Shown: piece by piece, positions 17,004 through 24,874 of the stretch | How positions within the stretch are numbered: position 1 is the first letter of the stretch | Layout: each line of letters begins with the position of its first letter | DNA from: an uncultured Collinsella sp. | GTDB lineage: Bacteria > Actinomycetota > Coriobacteriia > Coriobacteriales > Coriobacteriaceae | Length of the DNA: 64,000 nucleotides | Direction: 5' to 3' | Assembly: GCA_900752545.1 (NCBI GenBank) | Contig: CAADVS010000026.1 | Span: 1-64,000, forward strand | The notes under the pieces: generated by a model | Told to the model about the DNA's origin: nothing | The model's database searches: none | Seen by the model: only the letters and a program-made list of their open reading frames with translations | Position numbers and translations under genes: made by a program

Positions 17004-17034
17004 AAGGCCTCCGGTTTCGACCGGGGGCCTTTTT
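17004..17034 (+). terminator. attenuator terminator of the trp transporter operon
   Basis: A 12-bp stem (17004-17015 with 17020-17031, one G-U pair) closed by a TTCG tetraloop and followed by TTTT. It lies between the leader peptide and the transporter gene, where an attenuator should be. GTGAG-TCC-CTCAC just after the leader stop (around 16964-16976) may form the competing upstream structure. Confidence 0.85.
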
Positions 17035-17111
17035 CTATCTCGAGCCCGATCGCATTCGCATCACGCGCCTCCGCTTTTCTCTTGCACTCCCATTCCGAAA
17101 GGATTTTCACC

Positions 17112-17684
17112 ATGTCTCAGAACACCACCGCCGCCCAGCCCCGCACCGTCCAGACCGCCGACCGCGGCAAACTCGATGTCCGCGCCCTCGTCCTGCTCGC
17201 CATCCTGCTCGCCGCCGGCTTCATCCTCAACTTCACCGTCGGCAAGGCCATCTCGGGCATCTCGGGCGGCATGATCAGCCCCGAGTTCATCATCTCGGCC
17301 TTCTGCCTCACCATCCTGGTCGTTCGTCCCAACATCGGCCAGGCGCTCGTCATTGGCCTCATCTCGGCTGCCGTGATCCAGATCACCACCACTTCGCCGT
17401 TCGTCGATTTTGCCGCCGAGGGCATCGCCGCCATGCTCATGGCCGGCATCGTCAACGCCGCCGGCAAGAACGGTCAGGTCAAGCCCGCCATCGCTATTGT
17501 CGCAACCTTCCTGACCACCTTTGTCTCCGGCGTCATCTTCATGGTCATCAAGATGGCCATGCTCGGCGTGGTAGGCGAGCTCGCCGCCGCCATGCTGCCC
17601 GTCGTCGCCATGACCGCCGTCTTTAACGCCATTCTGGTCGGCGCCCTCTACTTGCCCATCCAGAAGGCCCTGAAGCTCAACTAG
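17112..17684 (+). CDS. trpP: TrpP-like tryptophan ECF transporter S component
   Basis: A 190-residue integral membrane protein with five to six hydrophobic segments after a polar 25-residue N-terminus. By eye it shares GGM, ALVIGL(I/V), a TTxxPF turn, SG(V/I)(I/V)F and the final P(I/V)Q pattern with Bacillus TrpP, the tryptophan-specific substrate-binding subunit of an energy-coupling factor transporter. ATG 17112 has AAAGGA upstream; an upstream TTG at 17082 is less likely. ECF ATPase and T-component genes follow on the same strand, so this is a dedicated three-gene uptake system. The WWW leader independently supports tryptophan as the substrate. Confidence 0.85.
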   Translation: MSQNTTAAQPRTVQTADRGKLDVRALVLLAILLAAGFILNFTVGKAISGISGGMISPEFIISAFCLTILVVRPNIGQALVIGLISAAVIQITTTSPFVDFAAEGIAAMLMAGIVNAAGKNGQVKPAIAIVATFLTTFVSGVIFMVIKMAMLGVVGELAAAMLPVVAMTAVFNAILVGALYLPIQKALKLN

Positions 17685-17691
17685 CCCGTTC

Positions 17692-17876
17692 GACTTTACG
17701 AGCCACCCCATCTTGGCGTTCATTCGTCGCTCGCGTACCCAAGTACGCTTCGCTCCTCTTTCTCGCGCCAACCTGGGGCCCCTCGTAAAGCCGTCTCCGT
17801 GCTTCACCACCAAAGACTGTCCCAAACGACTAGCTTTTGGGGACGTTCTTAAACGACTGGTCATGTAAGAACGTCC
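17692..17876 (+). repeat. stacked inverted repeats between trpP and the ECF ATPase gene
   Basis: An imperfect long repeat (17692-17718 with about 17766-17792) is followed by GTCCCAAA / TTTTGGGGAC and by a perfect 11-bp stem (GGACGTTCTTA, 17841-17851, with 17866-17876). They fill a 212-bp gap inside the transporter operon. They could terminate part of the transcripts, so that more S component than ATPase is made, or they could be mobile repeat copies. Confidence 0.5.
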
Positions 17877-17896
17877 ATTGACTATGAAAGGTATCC

Positions 17897-19648
17897 ATGG
17901 AAACGATCATCAACGTCGACGATGTCTCGTTCTCCTATGGCACGCAGACCGAGCAGGCGCTCAGCCACATCTCGCTCAGCGTGAACAAGGGAGATTTCAT
18001 CGGCATCATCGGGCCCTCGGGCGCCGGCAAGTCCACGCTTGCCGCCTGCCTGTCGGGCGCCGTGCCCCACCACTACACCGGCACGTTCTTTGGGTCCGTC
18101 ATGGTCGACGGCCACGACACCTGCGAAGTCTCGCTCACCGACGTGTCGCAAATCGTCGGCAGTGTGCTACAGGATATCGACACGCAGATGGTCGCTTCGA
18201 TCGTCGAGGACGAGATACTCTTTGGCCTCGAGAACTTTGGCGTTCCCCACGACCAGATCGAGCAGCACGTGAGCGAAACGCTCGAGACCGTCGGCATCAG
18301 CGACCTGCGCGACCGCGAGATCGCCACCCTCTCGGGCGGACAGAAGCAAAAGGTAGCCATCGCCGCCATCCTCGCCATGCGTCCGCGCGTCTTGGTTCTC
18401 GACGAGCCCACCGCGGCACTCGACCCCGCCAGCTCCACGTTGGTCTTCGAGACGCTGCGTGAGGCAAACCGCACACTTGGAATCACCATCGTCGTCGTTG
18501 AGCAAAAGGTCGCCCTGCTCTCGGAGTACTGCAACCGCGTGCTCGTGCTCAACCATGGCGAAATCGCGCTGCAGGGCGAACCACACGAGGTCTTCGCGCA
18601 TACCGACGAGCTTCGTGCCATCGGCGTCGACTGCCCTCGCGTCACGCGTATCTTCAATAGCCTCGAAACCGATGGTCTAGTAAGCGGTACCCCTTGCTTG
18701 GATGTCGATGAGGCCGAGCGCCTGATTTCGGGCATCGTCGACCCCGCACGCGCGGCTATCGAAGCCCAGGCGCCCGCCGGTTCCCCGCACGCACCGTCGT
18801 TGCGCCCTCATGCCAAGGACGCCGAACCCGTACTCACCTTCGACCATGTTGAGTTTGCCTATCCCAATGGCGGAGCCGCCGTACACGACCTTAGCCTGAC
18901 GCTCTATCCTGGCGAGCTCGTGGGCATCGTCGGCCAGAACGGTGCCGGCAAGACCACGCTCACCAAGCTGCTCACGGGCCTGCTCAAGCCCGCCTCGGGC
19001 AGCGTGCGCGTCACGGGACTGGATACTGCAACCGTCCCCACGAGCCGCATTGCCCGCGAGGTCGCAACGCTCTTCCAAAACCCCGACCGTCAGATCTGCA
19101 AGGACACCGTGCTCGACGAGGTCGCCTTTGGCCTGGAGCTTGCCGGCATCGACCGTGCCGAGGCGCTGCGTCGCGCCCAGCTCGTCATCGACCGCTTTGG
19201 CTTGCCGGCCGACGAGGCGCCCTTCTCGCTCTCGCGCGGCCAGCGACAAATGGTGGCGCTTGCCTCCGTCGTAGTGGTTGAGCCCAAGATCGTCGTGCTC
19301 GACGAGCCCACGAGCGGCCTTGACTACCGCGAGTGCATGACCGTCATGGAAACGGTTCGCACCATGGCCGAGCGCGGTTGCGCCGTTATCATGGTCTGCC
19401 ACGATATGGAAGTCGTCTCGGATTTTGCCGAGCGCATTGTGGTAATGGCCGACGGTCGCATCCTCGACCGCGGCCGCACGCACGAGCTATTCTCGAACAT
19501 CGATCTCATGCGGCGTGCCTACGTGGAGCCTCCCCAGGTTATTGAACTCTCGCGCCGTCTGGCATCTTCCGTCTCGCCCGCTTTTGCGCAGGTGAGCGAG
19601 GTCACCGATGTCGTTCGAATTACCAAGGAGATGGTCCACCGTGGTTAA
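17897..19648 (+). CDS. energy-coupling factor transporter, fused double ATPase
   Basis: A 583-residue fusion of two ABC ATPase domains that together power the ECF transporter. Domain 1 (about 1-240) has GPSGAGKST (Walker A), LSGGQKQK (signature) and LVLDEPTAALD (Walker B). Domain 2 (about 325-560) has GQNGAGKTT, LSRGQRQM and VVLDEPTSGLD. The signature of domain 2 has LSRGQ in place of LSGGQ, which is common in ECF A proteins. A linker rich in Ala and Pro joins the halves. AAAGG lies shortly before ATG 17897. The stop overlaps the T-component start, so the two are translationally coupled. Confidence 0.93.
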   Translation: METIINVDDVSFSYGTQTEQALSHISLSVNKGDFIGIIGPSGAGKSTLAACLSGAVPHHYTGTFFGSVMVDGHDTCEVSLTDVSQIVGSVLQDIDTQMVASIVEDEILFGLENFGVPHDQIEQHVSETLETVGISDLRDREIATLSGGQKQKVAIAAILAMRPRVLVLDEPTAALDPASSTLVFETLREANRTLGITIVVVEQKVALLSEYCNRVLVLNHGEIALQGEPHEVFAHTDELRAIGVDCPRVTRIFNSLETDGLVSGTPCLDVDEAERLISGIVDPARAAIEAQAPAGSPHAPSLRPHAKDAEPVLTFDHVEFAYPNGGAAVHDLSLTLYPGELVGIVGQNGAGKTTLTKLLTGLLKPASGSVRVTGLDTATVPTSRIAREVATLFQNPDRQICKDTVLDEVAFGLELAGIDRAEALRRAQLVIDRFGLPADEAPFSLSRGQRQMVALASVVVVEPKIVVLDEPTSGLDYRECMTVMETVRTMAERGCAVIMVCHDMEVVSDFAERIVVMADGRILDRGRTHELFSNIDLMRRAYVEPPQVIELSRRLASSVSPAFAQVSEVTDVVRITKEMVHRG

Positions 19649-20387
19649 CGTCATCGACTACATGCCGGGCGATACGCGGCTGCATCGCCTGAATCCCGTC
19701 GTCAAACTGGGCCTCGCCGCCGCCATCATCGTCGGCATCTTCTTGTCCGACACCTACGTGGCGCTGCTGGGCTTTTTGGCACTCACCCTTGCGCTGGGTG
19801 CCTATGCCGGCGTCGTCGACCGTCTGTTCTCGCTGCTCAAGTTGCTGATTCCGCTCGCGCTTATCATGCTGATGCTCCAGCTGGCCTTTATGCGCGATGG
19901 CAACGTGGTGTGGGGCTTTATCACCGACACGGGCCTCATCACAGGATCGAAGGCCTGCCTGCGCCTGCTGGGCGTGGCGTTACCACTCATCCTCATGCTC
20001 ATGGTGACCAAGCTCAACGACCTTGCCAACGCCTGCGTCGAGGTGCTGCACGTACCGTATCGCTATGCTTTCACCTTTACCACGGCACTGCGCTTTGTGC
20101 CGGTGTTTGGTCAGGAGATGAACGCCATCATGGAGGCGCAGACCGCACGCGGCGTCGAGTACGACACCAAGAACCCCATCAAGAAGCTTAAGCTCATGCT
20201 GCCACTGTGCGTGCCACTGCTCATCTCGAGCGTGGGCAAGACCGATGCCACAGCCTTGGCGGCAGAACAGCGCGGCTTCTATCTGCGTACGCGCGCCAGC
20301 TCGTACAAGCGCTACCCCATCAAGGGCCTAGACATCGCCGTGCTCATCGTCAGCATCGTCCTCATCGCCATCGGCTTCCTGTTCTAG
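19641..20387 (+). CDS. energy-coupling factor transporter T component
   Basis: A 248-residue membrane protein that couples the ATPases to the S component. It starts at GTG 19641, overlapping the ATPase gene by 8 bp, with AAGGAG 10 nt upstream. An early stretch (DYMPGDTRLHRLNPVVKLG) is typical of EcfT, followed by four to five membrane spans. The C-terminal coupling helices carry the Ala-Arg-Gly motif, seen here as QTARGVEYDTKNPIKKLK (about 165-182), with a second charged helix RGFYLRTRASSYKR further on. It ends the operon before a terminator. With the leader, S component and ATPase it forms a complete tryptophan importer. Confidence 0.92.
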   Translation: MVNVIDYMPGDTRLHRLNPVVKLGLAAAIIVGIFLSDTYVALLGFLALTLALGAYAGVVDRLFSLLKLLIPLALIMLMLQLAFMRDGNVVWGFITDTGLITGSKACLRLLGVALPLILMLMVTKLNDLANACVEVLHVPYRYAFTFTTALRFVPVFGQEMNAIMEAQTARGVEYDTKNPIKKLKLMLPLCVPLLISSVGKTDATALAAEQRGFYLRTRASSYKRYPIKGLDIAVLIVSIVLIAIGFLF

Positions 20388-20416
20388 TTCACCACCGACA
20401 GCAACCGCCCAACGCA

Positions 20417-20453
20417 AAAGGCCTCGACTCGCACCAAACGAGCCGAGGTCTTT
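20417..20453 (+). terminator. terminator of the tryptophan transporter operon
   Basis: AAAGGCCTCG-ACTCG pairs with CGAG-CCGAGGTCTTT around a 7-nt loop, with a T-rich 3' side. Confidence 0.7.
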
Positions 20454-20512
20454 ACTGTTTCACCAGATAAAACCTACCAAAATTAACCTGTCCCTTTTTG
20501 GCGGGTCGGAAG

Positions 20513-21259
20513 CTAGAGGCGGTAGGGAGCGCCGCTACGGATGATGGATTCGCGCACCAGGACGTCCATGGCGTCGAGGGTGATCTCGGGCATCTCTCGG
20601 TACTTTTGCAGCACCGAGAGCTCGGTGCAGGCCAGAATGACGCGGTCGCAGCCGCTACGGGCGAACTCCCACATCACGCGGTCGAACTTATCCATATCGG
20701 GCTCACGTCCGGCCTTCACATCATCGTAGATAAGCGACATCACATCGTTCTGACGTTTCTCGCTGGGATAGACAACCTCAACACCCGCAGCCTTACATTC
20801 GCGGCCGTAGACGCCCGCGCCCACGGTGCCATCGGTTCCCATAATGCCAATCTTGTGCACCGGCTCGGCCGGCATACTCAGGTTGGGGTCGAACTCGCAC
20901 TCCCCCATCACCGCACCGGCCAGAGCATAGCGCACCGACTCACGCGGCATGTGGATAATCGGCACCTTCGTAAACGACTGGATCTGGTCGTAGAAGTAGT
21001 GCGACGTGTTGCAGGGAATGGCAATGTGCGCACAGCCCAGCGACTCGAGTGCCTGGGCACACTCTTTCATGGTCGCCAGCAGCTTGGCATGCTCGCCGGT
21101 CTTAATGGCCAACGTGCGGTCGGGCATGGTCGACTTGGAGAGCACCACCATGTCGATATGTTCCTGATCGCAGGCAGCAGCCGTATGACGCACCACTTGG
21201 TCGTAGTAATACGACGTGGCCTCGGCGCCCATGCCGCCGATAACTCCCAGCTTTTCCAT
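20513..21259 (-). CDS. aspartate/glutamate racemase family protein
   Basis: A 248-residue PLP-independent amino acid racemase. The two catalytic cysteines are in place: IPCNTSHYF in the first half and ILACTELSVL in the second. The N-terminal GVIGGMGAEATSYYYD is the usual start of the aspartate racemase branch rather than MurI. AAGGAGG precedes ATG 21259; longer in-frame starts lack a site. The gene sits 84 bp downstream of an ATP-grasp ligase on the same strand. In Enterococcus faecium an aspartate racemase and an ATP-grasp D-aspartate ligase pair makes the D-Asp branch of peptidoglycan. By analogy this enzyme would supply D-Asp or D-Glu to its neighbour. A degenerate copy of a repeat (20477-20500) lies past its stop. 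Confidence 0.88.
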   Translation of the reverse strand: MEKLGVIGGMGAEATSYYYDQVVRHTAAACDQEHIDMVVLSKSTMPDRTLAIKTGEHAKLLATMKECAQALESLGCAHIAIPCNTSHYFYDQIQSFTKVPIIHMPRESVRYALAGAVMGECEFDPNLSMPAEPVHKIGIMGTDGTVGAGVYGRECKAAGVEVVYPSEKRQNDVMSLIYDDVKAGREPDMDKFDRVMWEFARSGCDRVILACTELSVLQKYREMPEITLDAMDVLVRESIIRSGAPYRL

Positions 21260-21343
21260 CGCCGCCTCCTTGGTGACGCTTGCGCAATTGCGCGTATCAT
21301 ACCCGCGCCCGCCCGATGCAAACCGGACGGGCGCCGCGCTCAT

Positions 21344-22600
21344 TTACTTGTAATACGTCTTGAACAGCTTAAAGTGGCGCAGCTTGGTGTGCCACATGCG
21401 CAGCCAGCGGTTAAAGACAAAGTCGCCCTTCATAAACGAAGGGTCGGCGCCCTTGCCTTCCTTGTCCAGGCGATGCACCTTAGCGCGCAGCTCGGGATCC
21501 TTGACGTACTTGTCGACGACGCCCATGGGGACGACCATCCACAGGGCCTCGTCCTGAGCCGTCACAAACTCCGGCTCAAACGGACGGTTGAACACATACT
21601 CGTCCACCACATACTTGGCAACGTTAAAGCCGCTGTTGGTAACGTAGTAGTTGCTGCGGCCCTGGCGCGTGTTGAAATCGAAGAACTTAAACGAGCCGTC
21701 GCGCTCGTCGTACTTTACGTCAAAGTTGGAATAGCCCACAAAGTGAAGGTCCTCGAGCAACTTGCGCACGCCGCCCATGAGCTCGTCGTTGGGCTCGGTA
21801 ATGATACAGGCATGGTTGCCGACACCGTGGGGCTGATGCTCCTCGAGCAGCACATGGCCCAGGCACATCATGCGGACCTTACCGTTGCGGTCGGAATAGC
21901 TGGTGAGCACGCGCATGTACTCGTCGTTGCCGGGCACGCGATCCTGCAAGATCAGGTCGTCGGTGTAGCCGCTGGCATACGAATCGCGAATGACCTGTTC
22001 CAGCTCGGCGCGGTCGGCAATCTCATAGGCCTTTTTCTGGCCCTCGAACTCGTGCTGCCACCACATGATGCCGTCAGAAGGCTTCAGAATCATCGGGTAA
22101 GGAAAATCGATCTGGTCGAGCACTTCGGCAGGTGCCTCGCCTTGGGCGTTCAGCATCGCCATGGTGAAGGTAAAGGTATGCGGATAGGGCACACCATGCT
22201 TCTCGCACAGCTCGTAGAAGATCTCCTTCTTCTGGCACTGCTCGAGCATGCTGTAGGGCGCGTAGGGAGCGACGATGTTATCCGCCAGCTCATGAGCATC
22301 CTTGGCTTGAGCCACGAGAGCGACATAGTTGTCGCCACAGCCCACAAGGACAATCGTCTTATCGGTATGCGCTTGGGCAATGCCGTTGACGGTTTTGAGC
22401 ATCACGGGCATGGTATCGATATCCACGTTGGGCGTGTAGTCGATAATCTGGCTGCGGTACGCGGGACCCGTCTGATACTTGCCAAAGACCAGACTCTTGA
22501 CCTGGTACTCCTCGTAGAAGGCGCGCGCCACCGAATAGGCGTTGATGTCGCCACCGAGCAGCACGGGAATGAACTCGCGCTCTGTAAATTGCAATGCCAT
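21344..22600 (-). CDS. ATP-grasp carboxylate-amine ligase, D-aspartate ligase-like
   Basis: A 418-residue ATP-grasp enzyme that would join a carboxylate to an amine using ATP. Recognisable parts are MILKPSDGIMWW (first ATP-binding strand), LILQDRVPGNDEYMR (the adenine-binding hinge) and FKFFDFNTRQGRSNYY (the metal-binding acidic-Asn segment with DFN). Its closest described relatives by layout are the D-aspartate ligases that branch the peptidoglycan stem. The racemase behind it fits that role. AGGAAG precedes ATG 22600. Related ligases add amino acids to other carriers, so the acceptor remains unproven. It is probably cytoplasmic, acting on UDP-MurNAc-peptide or lipid-linked precursors. Confidence 0.8.
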   Translation of the reverse strand: MALQFTEREFIPVLLGGDINAYSVARAFYEEYQVKSLVFGKYQTGPAYRSQIIDYTPNVDIDTMPVMLKTVNGIAQAHTDKTIVLVGCGDNYVALVAQAKDAHELADNIVAPYAPYSMLEQCQKKEIFYELCEKHGVPYPHTFTFTMAMLNAQGEAPAEVLDQIDFPYPMILKPSDGIMWWQHEFEGQKKAYEIADRAELEQVIRDSYASGYTDDLILQDRVPGNDEYMRVLTSYSDRNGKVRMMCLGHVLLEEHQPHGVGNHACIITEPNDELMGGVRKLLEDLHFVGYSNFDVKYDERDGSFKFFDFNTRQGRSNYYVTNSGFNVAKYVVDEYVFNRPFEPEFVTAQDEALWMVVPMGVVDKYVKDPELRAKVHRLDKEGKGADPSFMKGDFVFNRWLRMWHTKLRHFKLFKTYYK

Positions 22601-22834
22601 GGAAACTTCCTATCATGAACTGCCCACACAACGGGCGGTCTTTGCGCAACTGATTTATTCTAGCGTGCCAAGCCGCCGGCGCCCAAAGCTCCACCGTATC
22701 TATGGCAATCGACGCAATCGTCCAGCACGAAGGCCAGCACGAAGACGGCGCTCACCGTTGTATGACAATGGGCAATGAACCTACCGTTGTTGTAGGATTC
22801 AGCGTATTGACATCTTCGAACGAAAGGCGCACAC

Positions 22835-23467
22835 GTGCCCCAAGACCATCCGACCGATAATCCCATCCTCAATGCCGCGAGGCGCGAGCTGGCGGAACGT
22901 GCGAAAGCGACCGCTCCCCTGTGCACGGCAAACGACGCCTACAACGGGCCTGCCCGTATCGTCTCAATCAACACGTCGGAGCACAAAGGCACGCGTAAGT
23001 CACCCGTCGCCGACGGGCACGACACCGTCATCGAGCAGTTTGGCCTCGCCTCCGATGCGCACGCCGGGCATTGGCACCGTCAGGTTTCCTTTTTGGCCGC
23101 AGAGTCCATCCAGACGGCGCAGACGCGCGGGCTCGATGTGCACGAGGGCGACTTTGGCGAGAACTTCACAACCCAGGGCATCAACCTGCTCTCGCTCCCC
23201 CTGGGAACGCAGCTCAAGATTGGCAACGATGTCCTGGTCGAAATCAGCCAAATCGGCAAGGTCTGCCACACACGCTGTGCCATCTACTATCTCGCCGGCG
23301 ACTGCATCTTTCCCCACGAGGGCGTTTTTGGCGTGGTACTAAAGGGCGGAGAGGTCTACGCCGGCGACGATATCCAGGTAATCAAACTCGGCGACGGCAC
23401 CTGTTCGTTCACCCCCGCCGAAGCCCTCGAAGAGATTGAGCAGGCTCGCCAGAAGGGCACGCTGTAG
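22835..23467 (+). CDS. MOSC domain protein
   Basis: A 210-residue protein with the MOSC fold (molybdenum cofactor sulfurase C-terminal domain). The segment ARIVSINTSEHKGTRKS opens the domain, EGDFGENFTTQGINL is the typical central block, and KVCHTRCAIYYLAGDCIFPHEGVFGVVLKGG holds the conserved Cys; the preceding residues are hydrophobic as expected. Stand-alone MOSC proteins handle sulfur or molybdenum cofactor chemistry, or reduce N-hydroxylated compounds. No molybdopterin gene is nearby to support one role. The start is GTG 22835 with AAAGG about 10 nt upstream; the Ala-rich first 40 residues are not conserved in the family, so a later start is possible. Confidence 0.82.
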   Translation: MPQDHPTDNPILNAARRELAERAKATAPLCTANDAYNGPARIVSINTSEHKGTRKSPVADGHDTVIEQFGLASDAHAGHWHRQVSFLAAESIQTAQTRGLDVHEGDFGENFTTQGINLLSLPLGTQLKIGNDVLVEISQIGKVCHTRCAIYYLAGDCIFPHEGVFGVVLKGGEVYAGDDIQVIKLGDGTCSFTPAEALEEIEQARQKGTL

Positions 23468-23701
23468 TTATAAAACCCCACGTTGAGATGGCTTTTACAG
23501 CCCAAAACTCCTCTCAAACAGGGCTCTGTAACGTTAAAGTTGAACTCTATGGTTTCTCAACAATTCGTCATAACTGCAGGTCAAAGCCAAAGCCTCAAGT
23601 TCAACTTAACCCTTTGGAACCTTTAAGGTTCAAGTTGAGGTCGAAAGCAGTAGTAGAATACCGTTCGAACCATAACCTACGATTGATTGCAGAGGGACTG
23701 G
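23468..23701 (+). promoter_or_regulatory. AT-rich promoter region with repeated AAGTTGAAC-type motifs
   Basis: No gene is seen. TTACAGCCC / GGGCTCTGTAA (23495-23531) may end the MOSC transcript. AAGTTGAAC (23537-23545) recurs inverted as GTTCAACTT (23599-23607), and TTCAAGTTGAGG lies at 23629-23640. These look like regulator sites for the secreted protein gene downstream. No known consensus is assigned. Confidence 0.4.
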
Positions 23702-24835
23702 ATGCAGCATTCGAATCATCGCACCGCAGCGCTCATTGCGTCGAAGCCGGCTCGTATCATCACGAGCGCCGTGCTCGCCGTTGCGCTGACGGCCACGCCG
23801 ATGCTCTCCCCCGTTACGGCGTATGCCGCCTCGCAGGCAACGCAGGACCAGCTTTCCGCAGCCCAGCAGAAGATCGAAGCCGCCACGAGCGCCTACAACG
23901 ACGCCCGCACCAAACTCGATGACCTGCAAAAGCAGATTGACTCCAATGAGGCAAGCATCGAGGAAATCGAGGCCAAGCTTCCCGAGCAGCAGGCCAAGGC
24001 AAGCTCCGCCATGCGCGATCTGTACAAGTATCAGAAGGGCACCAATCCCATCGTGAGCTTCTTGGTCAACGCACAGAGCCTGGGTGAGTTCATCACGACC
24101 TGCAAATACACCAACCAGATCACGAGCTCGAGCGTCGACGAGATCGAACAGCTCAATAACATGCAAACCGAACTCGAGCAGAACAAGGCTGAGCTCCAGC
24201 AGGCCAAGTCTCAGCTTGAGGCAGAGCAGAAAAACGCCGAGGATGCGCTGGCGCAGGCCCAGCAGCTCCGCAGCGAAGCACAGGCAAAAGCCGAGCAGGA
24301 AAATGCCGCCGAGCTTGCCAAGCTTGAGGCCGATAAGGCCGCTGCCGCCGAGAAGCTCTCGGGCGAGGGCGTAAGCGGCAGCAATTCCAGCAGCCAGGCC
24401 ACCAACGCCAACACCACCATCGACACCACGGTGAACAACGCCAATACCGGTAGCTCCGATTACGATTCGTTCATTAATGAGTGGACGAGCCGCATCGACA
24501 ATTATCTCGCCGGCTCCCCCATGGCAGGCCAGGGCTATAACTTTGCCGTCGCCGCTTGGAATACCGGTGTCGACCCCCGTTGGTCCCCCGCCATCGCCTG
24601 CATCGAGAGCACCAAGGGTGCTTATTGTGCCAATTCTTACAACGCCTGGGGCTGGAGTGCAAGTGGCGGCGGTTGGCGCAGCTTTGGCAGCTGGAGCGAG
24701 GGCATCTCCGCTCACGTTGCCTATCTGGGCGCCAACTACGGCTCCACCCTTACCCCGGCAGCGGCCAAAAAGTACTGCCCGCCCACGTGGCAGGACTGGT
24801 ACAACAAAGTCGCCGCTCAGATGAACCGCATCTAA
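23702..24835 (+). CDS. secreted coiled-coil protein with a lysozyme-like C-terminal domain
   Basis: A 377-residue exported protein. A long signal peptide (about 1-42) ends VTAYAAS. Next comes a coiled-coil region (about 45-225, Gln, Lys, Glu and Ala rich) of the kind found in PcsB- and CwlO-type wall hydrolases, including the PIVSFLVNAQSLGEFI hydrophobic patch. A Ser/Asn/Thr linker follows, then a C-terminal domain (about 265-377) with WSPAIACIESTKGAYC, NAWGWSASGGGWRSFGSW and AHVAYLGANYG, which resembles glucosaminidase or transglycosylase-like lysozyme folds; the Glu in ACIESTKG is the likely acid. ATG 23702 has an AGAGGG upstream. A wall-cleaving role in division is likely but the exact bond cut is unknown. 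Confidence 0.82.
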   Translation: MQHSNHRTAALIASKPARIITSAVLAVALTATPMLSPVTAYAASQATQDQLSAAQQKIEAATSAYNDARTKLDDLQKQIDSNEASIEEIEAKLPEQQAKASSAMRDLYKYQKGTNPIVSFLVNAQSLGEFITTCKYTNQITSSSVDEIEQLNNMQTELEQNKAELQQAKSQLEAEQKNAEDALAQAQQLRSEAQAKAEQENAAELAKLEADKAAAAEKLSGEGVSGSNSSSQATNANTTIDTTVNNANTGSSDYDSFINEWTSRIDNYLAGSPMAGQGYNFAVAAWNTGVDPRWSPAIACIESTKGAYCANSYNAWGWSASGGGWRSFGSWSEGISAHVAYLGANYGSTLTPAAAKKYCPPTWQDWYNKVAAQMNRI

Positions 24836-24845
24836 GTGCAGCTGC

Positions 24846-24874
24846 AAAGGGCCCCAATGGGGCCCTTTTCTTTT
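24846..24874 (+). terminator. terminator of the wall hydrolase gene
   Basis: AAAGGGCCCC-AAT-GGGGCCCTTTT, a 10-bp perfect stem followed by CTTTT. It overlaps the last bases of the convergent kinase gene. Confidence 0.88.

Noticed and set aside
20498..22618. 706-codon plus-strand open frame opposite the racemase and ATP-grasp genes
   Set aside because: Spans two real genes and their intergenic gap, is rich in His, Val and Leu as typical antisense frames are here, and has no motifs.
23687..23701. TTG start five codons upstream for the secreted wall hydrolase
   Set aside because: ATG 23702 has an AGAGGG at suitable distance and gives a normal signal peptide.
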